Assembly (NCBI GenBank): GCA_016713925.1 | Contig: JADJOH010000002.1 | Span: forward strand, 992,001 to 1,056,000 | Direction of reading: 5' to 3' | Length of the DNA stretch: 64,000 bases | Source of the DNA: Bacteroidota bacterium | Lineage (GTDB): Bacteria > Bacteroidota > Bacteroidia > AKYH767-A > OLB10 | Shown here: positions 27,068 through 36,151 of the stretch, piece by piece | Layout of the letters: each line of letters opens with the position of its first letter | Position numbering within the stretch: the first letter of the stretch is position 1 | Notes under the pieces: generated by a model | Database searches by the model: none | Seen by the model: the letters and a program-made list of their open reading frames with translations, nothing else | Told to the model about the DNA's origin: nothing | Made by a program: the position numbers and the translations under genes

Positions 27068-27466
27068 ATGAATACTGAACCGAAAAATTATTTCTGTTGG
27101 ACGCATTGGCATTGGTTTTCAGAGCCTATTTTGCATTCAGCAATAACCACCGCGTGAATTCAAAGGGGCTGAACACCTCTGCGATGTTTGGTTTTACGAA
27201 TACCTTACTTGAAATTCTTAAAAAGAAAAGCCGACACATATTGCTGTTGTCTTTGATACGGCTGCACCCACGCATCGACATGAGGCCTTTGAAGATTACA
27301 AAGCACATCGGGAAGAAATTCCGGAAGATATCGCGATCGCCATTCCGTATATTAAGAAAATAGTTCAATGCTTTAATATTCCTGTAATTGAACTGGATGG
27401 ATTTGAAGCAGATGATATCATCGGCACTTTAAGCTGCAAGGCGGATAAGGCGGATTTGAAACCTTT
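27068..27466 (+). CDS. polA: DNA polymerase I, N-terminal 5'-nuclease part (frameshifted)
   Basis: Start ATG at 27068 gives MNTEPKKLFLLDALALVFRA when one A is restored in the A5 run (27083-27087). This is the 5'-3' exonuclease opening, followed by GLNTSAMFGFTNTLLEILKK. A second missing A near 27221 changes frame again, after which EKPTHIAVVFDTAAPTHRHE and IELDGFEADDIIGTL (metal-site acidic residues) are read. A third missing base (G near 27453) joins it to the main frame (GFETFMMTPDKDYGQL). All three are single-base losses in short homopolymers. Confidence 0.75.
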
Positions 27467-29551
27467 ATGATGACACCGGATAAAGATTATGGACAGTTGG
27501 TGACGGAAAATGTGCATAATTACAAACCTGCCCGACTGGGAAATGGAGCTGAAATACTGGGAGTGAAAGAGATTTGTGCAAAATACGGAATAGAAAGGCC
27601 GGAGCAGGTCATTGATATTTTGGGATTGATGGGGGATGCGGTAGATAATATTCCCGGTGTACCCGGTGTTGGTGAAAAAACCGCCACACTCCTGGTCCAG
27701 CAATTTGGTTCGGTGGAAAATTTACTGGCGAATACCGATCAGTTAAAAGGAAAGTTGAAAGAAAAAATAGAAGCCAATAAAGACAAGGCCATTCTCTCGA
27801 AACAACTCGCGACCATTCACTGTGAAGTACCTGTTGATTTAATTGAAGAGGAATTAAAACTAAAAGATCCTGATAAAGAGGCCTTGATTGAATTGTTCAC
27901 AGAGCTGGAATTTCGCAGGATTGCACAACAGGTATTGGGCGAAGAAATTCAGGTTCCTGTCAAGGCTGTTGCTTCCAACGGACAAATGGATATGTTCGGC
28001 ACCGCAACTGCTGTTGCAACTGCTGAAACGGTAATAACCGAAGAAGGAGAAGAACATTCCGCTGTATTTAATAATATCGGAAATGTACCACATCATTATC
28101 GGGCGGTAACGGATGCAGCGGGCAGAGCGGAACTCATCCAATTATTATCGGCACAAAAAGAAATCAGTTTTGATACGGAAACAACAGGTATCGATTCGCA
28201 AAATACAGAGTTAGTCGGAATTTCGTTCAGCATAAAAACACATGAAGGCTGGTACATACCTATTCCGGAGCAGCGGGAAGAGGCTTTAAAAATTCTGAAT
28301 GAGTTTAAACCAGTTTATGAAAATGAAAACATCGTAAAAATCGGTCAGAACCTCAAGTATGATATGAATGTGCTGGCCTTATATGGTATTGAAGTAAAGG
28401 GAAAACTCTTTGACACCATGGTGGCACATTATCTCATTCAGCCGGAGATGCGACATAATATGAACGTGTTGGCGGAAACTTATCTGGGCTACTCACCGGT
28501 ATCAATTGAAACATTGATTGGCAAGAAGGGAAAAGATCAGGGAAGCATGCGGGATGTGGCTCTGGAAGAAATCACCGAGTACGCTGCTGAAGATGCCGAT
28601 GTCACCTTACAGCTCAAGGAAAAATTTATTCCGATGCTGGAAGAAACTGCGACCACTCAACTGCTGAATGAAGTAGAGCTCCCACTTATTCCGGTACTCT
28701 CTGCTATGGAGCGGGAAGGAATTTGTTTAGACATACAAACCTTAAAAGAGTTCAGCCGATTACTGGAAGGAGATATTCTGAATATTGACAAAGAAATTCA
28801 AACCCTGGCCGGAACACCCTTTAATATTTCATCTCCGAAGCAGGTGGGAGATATCTTGTTTGAGGTGTTAAAGATTGCAGAGAAACCCAAGAAAACAAAA
28901 ACCGGACAATATGCCACCGGCGAAGACATATTAAGTAAGTTAAGCGGAAAGCATCCCATTGTAGATAAAATCCTCGACTACCGTGAAATCGTAAAACTAA
29001 AAAGCACTTACGTTGATGCCTTACCGTTAATGGTAAATGCCAGAACCGGAAGAATTCATACTACGTTTAACCAGGTAGTAGCTGTCACCGGTCGACTCAG
29101 CAGCGACAATCCGAATCTGCAGAACATTCCTATTCGTACATCTAGGGGAAGAGAAGTCAGGAAGGCGTTTGTGCCGCGCGATGAAAAACATATTTTATTA
29201 TCTGCCGATTATTCACAGATTGAGTTACGCATCATGGCACATCTCTGCCAGGATCCGGGATTACTGGAAGCCTTTCAAAACAACCTCGACATTCACACGG
29301 CTACAGCCTCCAAGGTATTTGGGGTAGCTTTGGAAGAGGTATCAGGAGAGATGAGGAGAAAGGCCAAGATGGTCAACTTCGGCATCATCTATGGCATCAG
29401 TGCATTTGGCTTATCGGAGCGGTTGAACATTCCCCGCAAAGAAGCAGCCACCATCATTGAAAATTATTTTATCCAATATCCACTGATCAAGGATTACATG
29501 GACAGTGCGATCGAGAAAGCAAGGAAGCAGGGGTATGTCGAAACCATATGA
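27467..29551 (+). CDS. polA: DNA polymerase I, main part (ends at an in-frame TGA)
   Basis: 694 codons. Order: end of the 5'-nuclease with the H3TH loop (VDNIPGVPGVGEKTA), a linker, an intact-looking 3'-5' exonuclease (SFDTETTGIDSQN, GQNLKYDMNVL, YAAEDADVTLQL), and polymerase motifs A (LSADYSQIELRIMAHL) and B (RRKAKMVNFGIIYGISAFGL). The ORF stops at TGA 29549-29551, in YVETI-stop-GRKRYLRD, where relatives usually have Leu or Phe; a single change from TTA would explain it. Motif C and the C-terminal 110 codons continue in the same frame at 29552-29881. PolA fills gaps and removes RNA primers during replication and repair. Confidence 0.88.
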   Translation: MMTPDKDYGQLVTENVHNYKPARLGNGAEILGVKEICAKYGIERPEQVIDILGLMGDAVDNIPGVPGVGEKTATLLVQQFGSVENLLANTDQLKGKLKEKIEANKDKAILSKQLATIHCEVPVDLIEEELKLKDPDKEALIELFTELEFRRIAQQVLGEEIQVPVKAVASNGQMDMFGTATAVATAETVITEEGEEHSAVFNNIGNVPHHYRAVTDAAGRAELIQLLSAQKEISFDTETTGIDSQNTELVGISFSIKTHEGWYIPIPEQREEALKILNEFKPVYENENIVKIGQNLKYDMNVLALYGIEVKGKLFDTMVAHYLIQPEMRHNMNVLAETYLGYSPVSIETLIGKKGKDQGSMRDVALEEITEYAAEDADVTLQLKEKFIPMLEETATTQLLNEVELPLIPVLSAMEREGICLDIQTLKEFSRLLEGDILNIDKEIQTLAGTPFNISSPKQVGDILFEVLKIAEKPKKTKTGQYATGEDILSKLSGKHPIVDKILDYREIVKLKSTYVDALPLMVNARTGRIHTTFNQVVAVTGRLSSDNPNLQNIPIRTSRGREVRKAFVPRDEKHILLSADYSQIELRIMAHLCQDPGLLEAFQNNLDIHTATASKVFGVALEEVSGEMRRKAKMVNFGIIYGISAFGLSERLNIPRKEAATIIENYFIQYPLIKDYMDSAIEKARKQGYVETI

Positions 29552-29881
29552 GGGAGGAAAAGATACCTGCGCGACATCAATAGCCAGAATCATACCGTAC
29601 GCGGTTTTGCGGAGCGCAATGCCATCAACGCCCCCATTCAGGGATCGGCGGCGGATATGATTAAAGTAGCCATGATCAATTTACACAAAGTCATTCAGGA
29701 CAAAAAATTCAAATCACGCATGATCCTCCAGGTACACGATGAATTGGTTTTTGATGTCCCGCATGAAGAAAAGGACGAAGTAAAATCCTTAGTCGTAAAA
29801 TACATGGAAGAGGCCTTACCCCTCACTGTCCCCGTCCTCGTAGAAGCCGGCACCGGCAAGAACTGGCTGGAAGCACATTGA
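29552..29881 (+). CDS. polA: DNA polymerase I, C-terminal part (after the in-frame TGA)
   Basis: Same frame as 27467-29551. It reads GRKRYLRDINSQNHTVRGFA, NAPIQGSAADMIKVAM, then motif C QVHDELVFDVPHEEKDEV with its catalytic Asp, and ends GTGKNWLEAH, the normal PolA C-terminus. Without readthrough or correction, this part could only be made by a restart (first ATG at 29657) and the polymerase would lack motif C. Confidence 0.8.
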   Translation, partial: GRKRYLRDINSQNHTVRGFAERNAINAPIQGSAADMIKVAMINLHKVIQDKKFKSRMILQVHDELVFDVPHEEKDEVKSLVVKYMEEALPLTVPVLVEAGTGKNWLEAH

Positions 29882-30337
29882 AATGAATTGATGAATTGAT
29901 GAGTGGTTGAATTGATGAATGTTTTGAATGAATATAAATTTTTTGCTTTAATAAAAGTCCTCCGTGATTCTGCGTGTCCTGAGTGCCTTAGTGGTTATAA
30001 ATGAAAATTCCTTCAAAGACGACAATCGTCATTCATCTACAATCAAGTAATATTTTTTGGTAATGTAATTATTTTAAAATAAAAAGCATTGCTATGTATC
30101 GCAATCTGAGGTTTGAATTGACGGACTCAATTTGAAAAAACCGGATGTTCAATAAAATTTTGATAGGCCGCAGATTGCTTATGATCATTATGATTTATTA
30201 TGATATTTCCCTGCGACCCCAGCGCATCTTAGCGACCCCGCGGTAATTTGTACAGACAGGGTTGACTAAAAAAGCAAGCAGCCAGCAGCAAGAAGCCAGC
30301 AGCAAAAAATACTATTGACATCTAAATCTCTACTCAC
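29882..30337. other. Intergenic region with several low-complexity repeats
   Basis: No gene is visible between polA and the convergent secreted-protein array. It holds TGAATTGATGA repeats (29881-29935), a CTGCGTGTCCTGAGTGCCTT tract (~29972) related to the 22722 repeat, TTATGATTTATTATGAT (~30188) shared with the scoA-scoB gap, and AGCAGCCAGCAGCAAGAAGC (~30273) tandem wording. No clear terminator was seen. Confidence 0.5.
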
Positions 30338-31903
30338 CTAAAATTTGACTAACTTAGACGAAACACTTTCGAAGTCAGTAATTAAATTGACAAGATAAAC
30401 CCCATTCGCTACCCCATTCATCGCTATCTCTCCCGTCACATACCCTCCAGCAATCACCTCCACCTTTTTCTCATACACCAACCTCCCCTCCATATCAAAC
30501 AACCGCAAACTCCCCGTTTTTCCTTTGAGTTTGGAGGCGTTGACGTGAATCATATTCCATTCGCTGTTATACCAAGCTTGGAAAAAAACCTCCTGCTCCG
30601 GTACATTATCATCCACCCCAACACTCAGCGTATCACAAGGCGAGCCCACCCAAGCGCCGAGTTCGTAATCGGGATTGTTGGGGAGGCCGTAATAAGTTCT
30701 GGCACCACCAAGGTAAAAGCTGAAAGGCTGAAAATCGCAGACGAGACCAAGTGAATCGGGTTGGTTGATGACGGAGAGATTAGAGTTGATGTTAGTGAAT
30801 GCTGTACTTGTATCGGGATAAGGCCAGGCGTAATTTTCATCAAAGGTGGAAATATATATTTTATCGTCAGGTGCTAGTAGAATGGAATGCACTCCCATAT
30901 TCGGATCATTAAATACTCCAACAGCGACTTTTGAGTTAACAATATTGGCTGCTGTTAAATCATATTGCCAAATAGTAGATGGCTGGGTGCTGATTGAGGC
31001 TTCACAAACATATAAGAACCTTTCATTGGGGGAAAAGGCACAGCTTGTTAATACCAATGGATATGGCCCGGGCCCTTCAGGTTGAATTGCAGTAAAAGAA
31101 GTAATCTGACCGCTGCATCTGTCGAAATCGCAAAGTTGAATTAAGCCAGCTATTGAAACCATTGCAAATTTGCTCCCATCAGTATTAAAAACTAAATGAC
31201 CTAAGTTGGTTTTATGATCTATTCCAGTATTTTGGTTGAATGGCCCTGAAATACCTGAAGGGTCTATTAAATAATAAAAGTATGCGTTAGTGGGAGTCGT
31301 TGCATTTGGTGCAAACCATCGCTGAAAAATCAACCACCAATCTCTGCCATTACCATGGCGAACAGCCATCAAGGCATCGAATGCAGGTAAATTATTCAGC
31401 ATTACATTTTTTTGAATTACAATTCCGCTGTCGTTATTGGCTTTGTAGTTTGCGGTGGAAAAATATAGTCCATAAGGTCCACTAGCGGTAACACCTGCTG
31501 AAAAAATATAAAGCAAGGAATCATTGCTTGGTTTTGGAATAATTATACGATCATGATACCATCCTCCACCATACAACCCACTTCCATTGCTCATTACACT
31601 ATCATATTTATTAACTAATACATTATTTAAGGGAAAAATATTGTTTAACAAAAAGAAATACGAAATTAAACCACTACTATCCGAGATAGTGGATGAAGAG
31701 CCTCTCATCTTCATTACTGACTTGAAATTTGTAGGTTGACTATTATTGAAGTGAATTCCTGCACTATCCCCGAACACCCAAGTGTTGTTATTAAACTGTG
31801 CAAATAATAACTGATTGTTTAAATGAATTAAAAAAAATAGAATCAAATTTATTTTTAGTACTAAACAAACCAAGTTTTCTGAAATCTTTATAGTATCCTT
31901 CAT
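30338..31903 (-). CDS. T9SS-sorted beta-propeller cargo, array copy 3
   Basis: 521 residues. N-terminal signal peptide ends LLFAQ (~36), then FNNNTWVFG. A propeller-like region has repeated NTDGSKFAM, AFSPNERFLYV and LAPDDKIYIS strands. A linker with WVGSPCDTLSVGVDD is followed by a T9SS type A C-terminal domain (SLRLFDMEGRLVYEKKVEV ... NGVYLVNLIT). From ~residue 165 onward it is almost identical to the copies at 32497 and 34583, but the first ~120 residues differ, so the array is mosaic. The start overlaps the upstream CTD-only gene by ATGA. Probably secreted and surface-attached; ligand unknown. Confidence 0.75.
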   Translation of the reverse strand: MKDTIKISENLVCLVLKINLILFFLIHLNNQLLFAQFNNNTWVFGDSAGIHFNNSQPTNFKSVMKMRGSSSTISDSSGLISYFFLLNNIFPLNNVLVNKYDSVMSNGSGLYGGGWYHDRIIIPKPSNDSLLYIFSAGVTASGPYGLYFSTANYKANNDSGIVIQKNVMLNNLPAFDALMAVRHGNGRDWWLIFQRWFAPNATTPTNAYFYYLIDPSGISGPFNQNTGIDHKTNLGHLVFNTDGSKFAMVSIAGLIQLCDFDRCSGQITSFTAIQPEGPGPYPLVLTSCAFSPNERFLYVCEASISTQPSTIWQYDLTAANIVNSKVAVGVFNDPNMGVHSILLAPDDKIYISTFDENYAWPYPDTSTAFTNINSNLSVINQPDSLGLVCDFQPFSFYLGGARTYYGLPNNPDYELGAWVGSPCDTLSVGVDDNVPEQEVFFQAWYNSEWNMIHVNASKLKGKTGSLRLFDMEGRLVYEKKVEVIAGGYVTGEIAMNGVANGVYLVNLITDFESVSSKLVKF

Positions 31904-32463
31904 GGCAGTTTCACGATTTTAGAATGCCTGAATTCATTACCTGAAAACACATTTAATATGTAAATACCGGCTTTTAAAAAGTCAATATTTAAAAAGTTCT
32001 TAAAAGTGTCCTTGTACACCAATTCTCCATTTACGCTGAAGAGTTCTAAAACATCAGGAATAAAATCTCCTGTTGGCTTTATATGCACACCCTCCTTGGA
32101 TGGAACCGGATATACTTGGATGGATTTAATCTTATGTTTATTTTGATTAAAGGAGGCAATTCTGGATCCGCTTTCTTCTTCATCATAAATTTCCAGATTC
32201 AATAAATGACGAGCTATAAAAACACCATTACCACCTGTCAGCGGATTTCTGTAAGCTATTTCAATAAGCAAGGTACTATCTGATGCACTAAAGGCGGAGT
32301 CGACAATCAAGCTATGCAAAAGTATTTTTAAAACGGTTTTCATGTTGTACTCAATATCGTTAGTGTCATCAATGGCCGATAAATGCTTTATGGCTGCTAT
32401 TTGATCACCTAATTCTACAAACTGGCTCACAATATCAAACTTTGCCAAGTTACTTTCACTCAT
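31900..32463 (-). CDS. CTD-only protein: free-standing T9SS C-terminal module without signal peptide (copy 2)
   Basis: 187 residues, exactly the length of the giant protein's terminal module. It starts MSESNLAKFDIVSQFVELGD with no signal peptide or membrane helix. A helical segment (DDTNDIEYNMKTVL) is followed by a T9SS type A sorting domain: QVYPVPSKEGVHIKPTGDFI, LELFSVNGELVYK, LNIDFLKAGIYILNVFSGNE and KIVKLP at the end. The start overlaps the TGA of the upstream cargo gene (ATGA) and its stop overlaps the next start (ATGA). Without a signal peptide it should stay cytoplasmic, so it is either a duplication by-product or something with an unrecognised role. Confidence 0.7.
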   Translation of the reverse strand: MSESNLAKFDIVSQFVELGDQIAAIKHLSAIDDTNDIEYNMKTVLKILLHSLIVDSAFSASDSTLLIEIAYRNPLTGGNGVFIARHLLNLEIYDEEESGSRIASFNQNKHKIKSIQVYPVPSKEGVHIKPTGDFIPDVLELFSVNGELVYKDTFKNFLNIDFLKAGIYILNVFSGNEFRHSKIVKLP

Positions 32464-32496
32464 TTAATTACTTTACCCGAAAGATACTCTTTTCCG

Positions 32497-34026
32497 TTAA
32501 TAAAGTAACAATATACATCCCTTTGCTATACCTTTCATGTTGATTTCAGAGGTTACATATCCTCCAGCTATTACTCCAGTTTCCTTTTCATACACCAGCC
32601 TTCCTTCTACATCTACCAGGCGCAAGGTTGCTTTGTTGCCTTTGAGTTTAGAGGCGTTGACGTGAATCATATCCCATTCACTATTATACCACGCTTGAAA
32701 AAACACCTCCTGCTCCTGTACATTATCATCCACACCTACACTCAGCGTATCACAAGGCGAACCCACCCATGCCCCGAGTTCGTAATCGGGATTGTTGGGG
32801 AGGCCATAATAGGTTCTGGCACCACCAAGGTAAAAGCTGAAGGGTTGAAAATCGCAGGCGAGGCCGAGTGAATCGGGTTGGTTGATGACGCTGAGATTTG
32901 AGTTGATTGTGGTGAATGCTGTACTGGTATCCGGATATGGCCAGGCGTAGTTTTCATCAAATGTGGAAATATATATTTTATCGTCAGGTGCAAGTAGAAT
33001 GGAATGCACTCCCATATTCGGATCATTAAAAACCCCAACTCCAACTTTGGAGTTAACAATATTGGCTGCTGTTAAATCATATTGCCAGATTGTAGATGGC
33101 TGAGTACTTAGTGAAGCTTCACAAACATATAAGAACCTTTCATTGGGGGAAAAGGCGCAACTTGTTAATAACAATGGAAATGGCCCGGGCCCTTCAGGCT
33201 GAATTGCAGTAAAGGAAGTGATCTGACCGGTGCATCTGTCGAAATCGCATAGTTGAATTTGCCCCTTCCATGATATTTGGGCGAATTTACTTCCTTCATT
33301 ATTGAAAATCAAATGCCCTCCACCAGTGGTATGATCTAATCCAATACTTTGGTTAAACGGACCATTTATTCCAACCTCATTTATTAAGTATAAATAATAG
33401 GCATTTGTTAAGGTAGTACCATTTGGTGGAAACCATCGCTGAAAAATCAACCACCAGTCTCTACCATTCCCATGGCGAACAGCCATCAAGGCATCGAATG
33501 CAGGAAGATTATTCAACATCACATTTTTTTGGATGACAATGCCGCTATCGATATTGGCTTTGTAGTTAGCTGTTGTATAATATAGTCCGTAAGGGCTACT
33601 TGAATTCACTGATGCTGTAAATAAATATATAATCGAATCATTCCCAGGATTTGGTATAAATAGCCCCGAATTATACCATTCATTCCCTTTAATTAAATTG
33701 GCACCAGCTACAGGTTCATGAAATTTATTCCAGATATATCCGTTTATAGGTATAATATTATTTAACAGTGTTGCGTATAATAAAATTCCTGATGTATCAC
33801 TGATGTTTGTTACTCCGTTTCTCCAATTAACTTGTGAACTGAAATTAGTTGGTGTTTTAGGAACACCTTGCCAATGAATACCTGCACCAGCACCGAACAC
33901 CCACGTATTGTTATTGAATTGAGCGTATAAATATTGATAGTTTATTAGGAACGAAAAAAGTAGAATAGCGAAAGACTTAGATACATTGAAAAAAGCACTA
34001 TTCGGTATAGTTAAAATATTCTTCAT
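32497..34026 (-). CDS. T9SS-sorted beta-propeller cargo, array copy 2 (3' frameshift)
   Basis: 509 residues as read. Signal peptide, FNNNTWVFGAGAGIHWQGVP opening, propeller-like middle and T9SS domain (LRLVDVEGRLVYEKETGV) as in the neighbours. The ending GIAKGCILLLY is out of frame: copy 1 reads GIAKGMYIVTLLTEKE. Compared with copy 1, this copy has T3 instead of T4 in CCCTTTGC and T4 instead of T5 in CTCTTTTCC. With the first restored, the gene would run to 32460 and overlap the next start by ATGA like all other junctions. The two homopolymer losses point to sequencing error. Confidence 0.75.
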   Translation of the reverse strand: MKNILTIPNSAFFNVSKSFAILLFSFLINYQYLYAQFNNNTWVFGAGAGIHWQGVPKTPTNFSSQVNWRNGVTNISDTSGILLYATLLNNIIPINGYIWNKFHEPVAGANLIKGNEWYNSGLFIPNPGNDSIIYLFTASVNSSSPYGLYYTTANYKANIDSGIVIQKNVMLNNLPAFDALMAVRHGNGRDWWLIFQRWFPPNGTTLTNAYYLYLINEVGINGPFNQSIGLDHTTGGGHLIFNNEGSKFAQISWKGQIQLCDFDRCTGQITSFTAIQPEGPGPFPLLLTSCAFSPNERFLYVCEASLSTQPSTIWQYDLTAANIVNSKVGVGVFNDPNMGVHSILLAPDDKIYISTFDENYAWPYPDTSTAFTTINSNLSVINQPDSLGLACDFQPFSFYLGGARTYYGLPNNPDYELGAWVGSPCDTLSVGVDDNVQEQEVFFQAWYNSEWDMIHVNASKLKGNKATLRLVDVEGRLVYEKETGVIAGGYVTSEINMKGIAKGCILLLY

Positions 34027-34586
34027 GGCAGTTTCACGATTTTAGCATGCATGAATTCATTACCCATATACACCTTTACAATGTAAATACCGGCTTTTAA
34101 AAAGTCAATATTTAAATAGTTTTTAAAGGTATCCCTGAACACCAATTCTCCATTTGTACTGAAGAGTTCTAAACCATCAGGAATAAAATCTCCTGTTGGC
34201 TTTATATGCACTACTTCCTTGGATGGAACCGGATATACTTGGATGGATTTTTTCTCGTGTTTATTTTGATTGAAGGAGGCTATCCTTGATCCGCTTTCTT
34301 CTTCATCATAAATTTCCAGATTTAATAAATGACGAGCTATGAAAACACCGTTACCACCTGTCAGTGGATTTCTATAAGCAATTTCTATAAGTAAGGTACT
34401 ATCTGATGCACTAAAAACGGAGTCAACAATCAAACTATGCAAAAGGATTTTTAAAACGGTTTTCATGTTGTACTCAATATCGTTGGTGTCATCAATGGCC
34501 GATAAATGCTTTATGGCTGCTATTTGATCACCTAATTCTACAAACTGGCTCACAATATCAAACTTTGCCAAGTTACTTTCACTCAT
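34023..34586 (-). CDS. CTD-only protein: free-standing T9SS C-terminal module without signal peptide (copy 1)
   Basis: 187 residues, nearly identical to 31900-32463 (e.g. KKSIQVYPVPSKEVVHIKPT versus IKSIQVYPVPSKEGVHIKPT). There is no signal peptide. It carries a complete T9SS type A domain ending AKIVKLP. The start ATG overlaps the stop of the 522-residue cargo, and its stop overlaps the start of the 509-residue cargo, both as ATGA. The first ~33 residues diverge from the matching stretch of the giant protein (MSGSNYQHFDSVFALIESGD), while the rest is highly similar, so this N-terminus has changed since duplication or come from elsewhere. Confidence 0.7.
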   Translation of the reverse strand: MSESNLAKFDIVSQFVELGDQIAAIKHLSAIDDTNDIEYNMKTVLKILLHSLIVDSVFSASDSTLLIEIAYRNPLTGGNGVFIARHLLNLEIYDEEESGSRIASFNQNKHEKKSIQVYPVPSKEVVHIKPTGDFIPDGLELFSTNGELVFRDTFKNYLNIDFLKAGIYIVKVYMGNEFMHAKIVKLP

Positions 34587-36151
34587 TTAATAACTTTACC
34601 CGAAAGATACTCTTTTTCCGTTAATAAAGTAACAATATACATCCCTTTTGCTATACCTTGCATGTTGATTTCAGAGGTTACATACCCTCCAGCAATCACC
34701 TCCACTTTCTTCTCAAGCACCAACCTCCCTTCCATATCAAACAACCGCAAACTTCCCGTTCTTCCTTTGAGTTTGGAGGCGTTGACATGAATCATATTCC
34801 ACTCACCATTGTACCATGCCTGAAAAAATACCTCCTGCTCCGGCACAATGTCATCCACCCCAACACTCAGCGTATCACAAGGTGAACCCACCCATGCACC
34901 GAGTTCGTAATCGGGATTGTTGGGGAGGCCGTAGTACGTACGGGCACCACCCAAGTAAAAACTAAAAGGCTGAAAATCGCAAGCGAGGCCGAGTGAATCG
35001 GGTTGGTTGATGACGGAGAGGTTAGAGTTGATGGTGGTAAATGCCGTACTTGTATCCGGGTAAGGCCAGGCGTAGTTTTCATCAAAGGTGGAAATATATA
35101 TTTTATCGTCAGGCGCTTTGAGTATTGACCAAACACCCATATTCGGATCATTAAAAACCCCAACTCCAACTTTGGAGTTAACAATATTGGCTGCTGTTAA
35201 ATCATATTGCCAGATTGTAGATGGCTGAGTACTTAGTGATGCTTCACAAACATATAAGAATCTTTCATTGGGTGAAAAGGCACAGCTTGTTAATACCAAT
35301 GGAAATGGCCCGGGTCCTTCCGGTTGAATTGCAGTAAAGGAAGTGATCTGTCCGCTGCATCTGTCGAAATCGCAGAGTTGAATTAAGCCCTTTAATGAAA
35401 TCATTGCAAACTTATTTCCTTCAGAACTAAAAATCAAATGCCCACCATTTGTTGTATGATCTAATCCAGTATTTTGGTTGAATGGACCGGAGATTCCTGC
35501 AGGATTTATAAGGTATAAAAAATATTCATTGGTAGGGGTCGTAAAGTTTGGTGGAAACCAACGTTGAAAAATCAACCACCAGTCTCTACCATTACCATGG
35601 CGAACAGCCATCAAGGCATCGAAAGCCGGAAGATTATTCAGCATTACATTTTTTTGGATGACAATGCCGCTGTCGTTATTGGCTTTGTAGTTTGCTGATG
35701 TATAATATAGTCCGTAAGGGCTACTTGAATTCACTGATGCTGTAAATAAATATATAATCGAATCATTCCCAGGATTTGGTATAAATAGCCCCGAATGATA
35801 CCATTCATTCCCTTTAATTAAATTTGCACCAGATACAGGTTCATGAAATTTATTCCAGATATATCCGTTTATAGGTATAATATTATTTAACAGAGTTGCA
35901 TATAATAAAATTCCTGATGTATCACTGATGTTTGTTACTCCGTTTCTCCAATTAACTTGTGAACTGAAATTAGTTGGTGTTTTAGGAACACCTTGCCAAT
36001 GAATACCTGCACCAGCACCGAACACCCACGTATTGTTATTGAATTGAGCGTATAAAAATTGATAGTTCATTAGGAACGAAAAAAGTAGAATAACGAAAGT
36101 CTTAGATACATTGAAAAAAGCACTATCCGATATAGATAAAATATTCTTCAT
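34583..36151 (-). CDS. T9SS-sorted beta-propeller cargo, array copy 1
   Basis: 522 residues. Signal peptide (~1-35, ending LLYAQ-type FLYAQ), FNNNTWVFGAGAGIHWQG, propeller-like strands (FSSEGNKFAMIS, AFSPNERFLYVCEAS, KAPDDKIYISTFDENY) and a full T9SS type A domain (SLRLFDMEGRLVLEKKVEV, NMQGIAKGMYIVTLLT). This is the best-preserved copy. Its start overlaps the stop of the giant gene (ATGA at 36148-36151). The propeller family is common in Bacteroidota secretomes; binding partner unknown. Confidence 0.78.
   Translation of the reverse strand: MKNILSISDSAFFNVSKTFVILLFSFLMNYQFLYAQFNNNTWVFGAGAGIHWQGVPKTPTNFSSQVNWRNGVTNISDTSGILLYATLLNNIIPINGYIWNKFHEPVSGANLIKGNEWYHSGLFIPNPGNDSIIYLFTASVNSSSPYGLYYTSANYKANNDSGIVIQKNVMLNNLPAFDALMAVRHGNGRDWWLIFQRWFPPNFTTPTNEYFLYLINPAGISGPFNQNTGLDHTTNGGHLIFSSEGNKFAMISLKGLIQLCDFDRCSGQITSFTAIQPEGPGPFPLVLTSCAFSPNERFLYVCEASLSTQPSTIWQYDLTAANIVNSKVGVGVFNDPNMGVWSILKAPDDKIYISTFDENYAWPYPDTSTAFTTINSNLSVINQPDSLGLACDFQPFSFYLGGARTYYGLPNNPDYELGAWVGSPCDTLSVGVDDIVPEQEVFFQAWYNGEWNMIHVNASKLKGRTGSLRLFDMEGRLVLEKKVEVIAGGYVTSEINMQGIAKGMYIVTLLTEKEYLSGKVIK

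Noticed and set aside
30338..36151. Assembly artefact creating the tandem cargo array
   Set aside because: The three units differ at many positions, including the N-terminal third of copy 3, so a simple assembly duplication cannot explain them. Only copy number remains to be checked.
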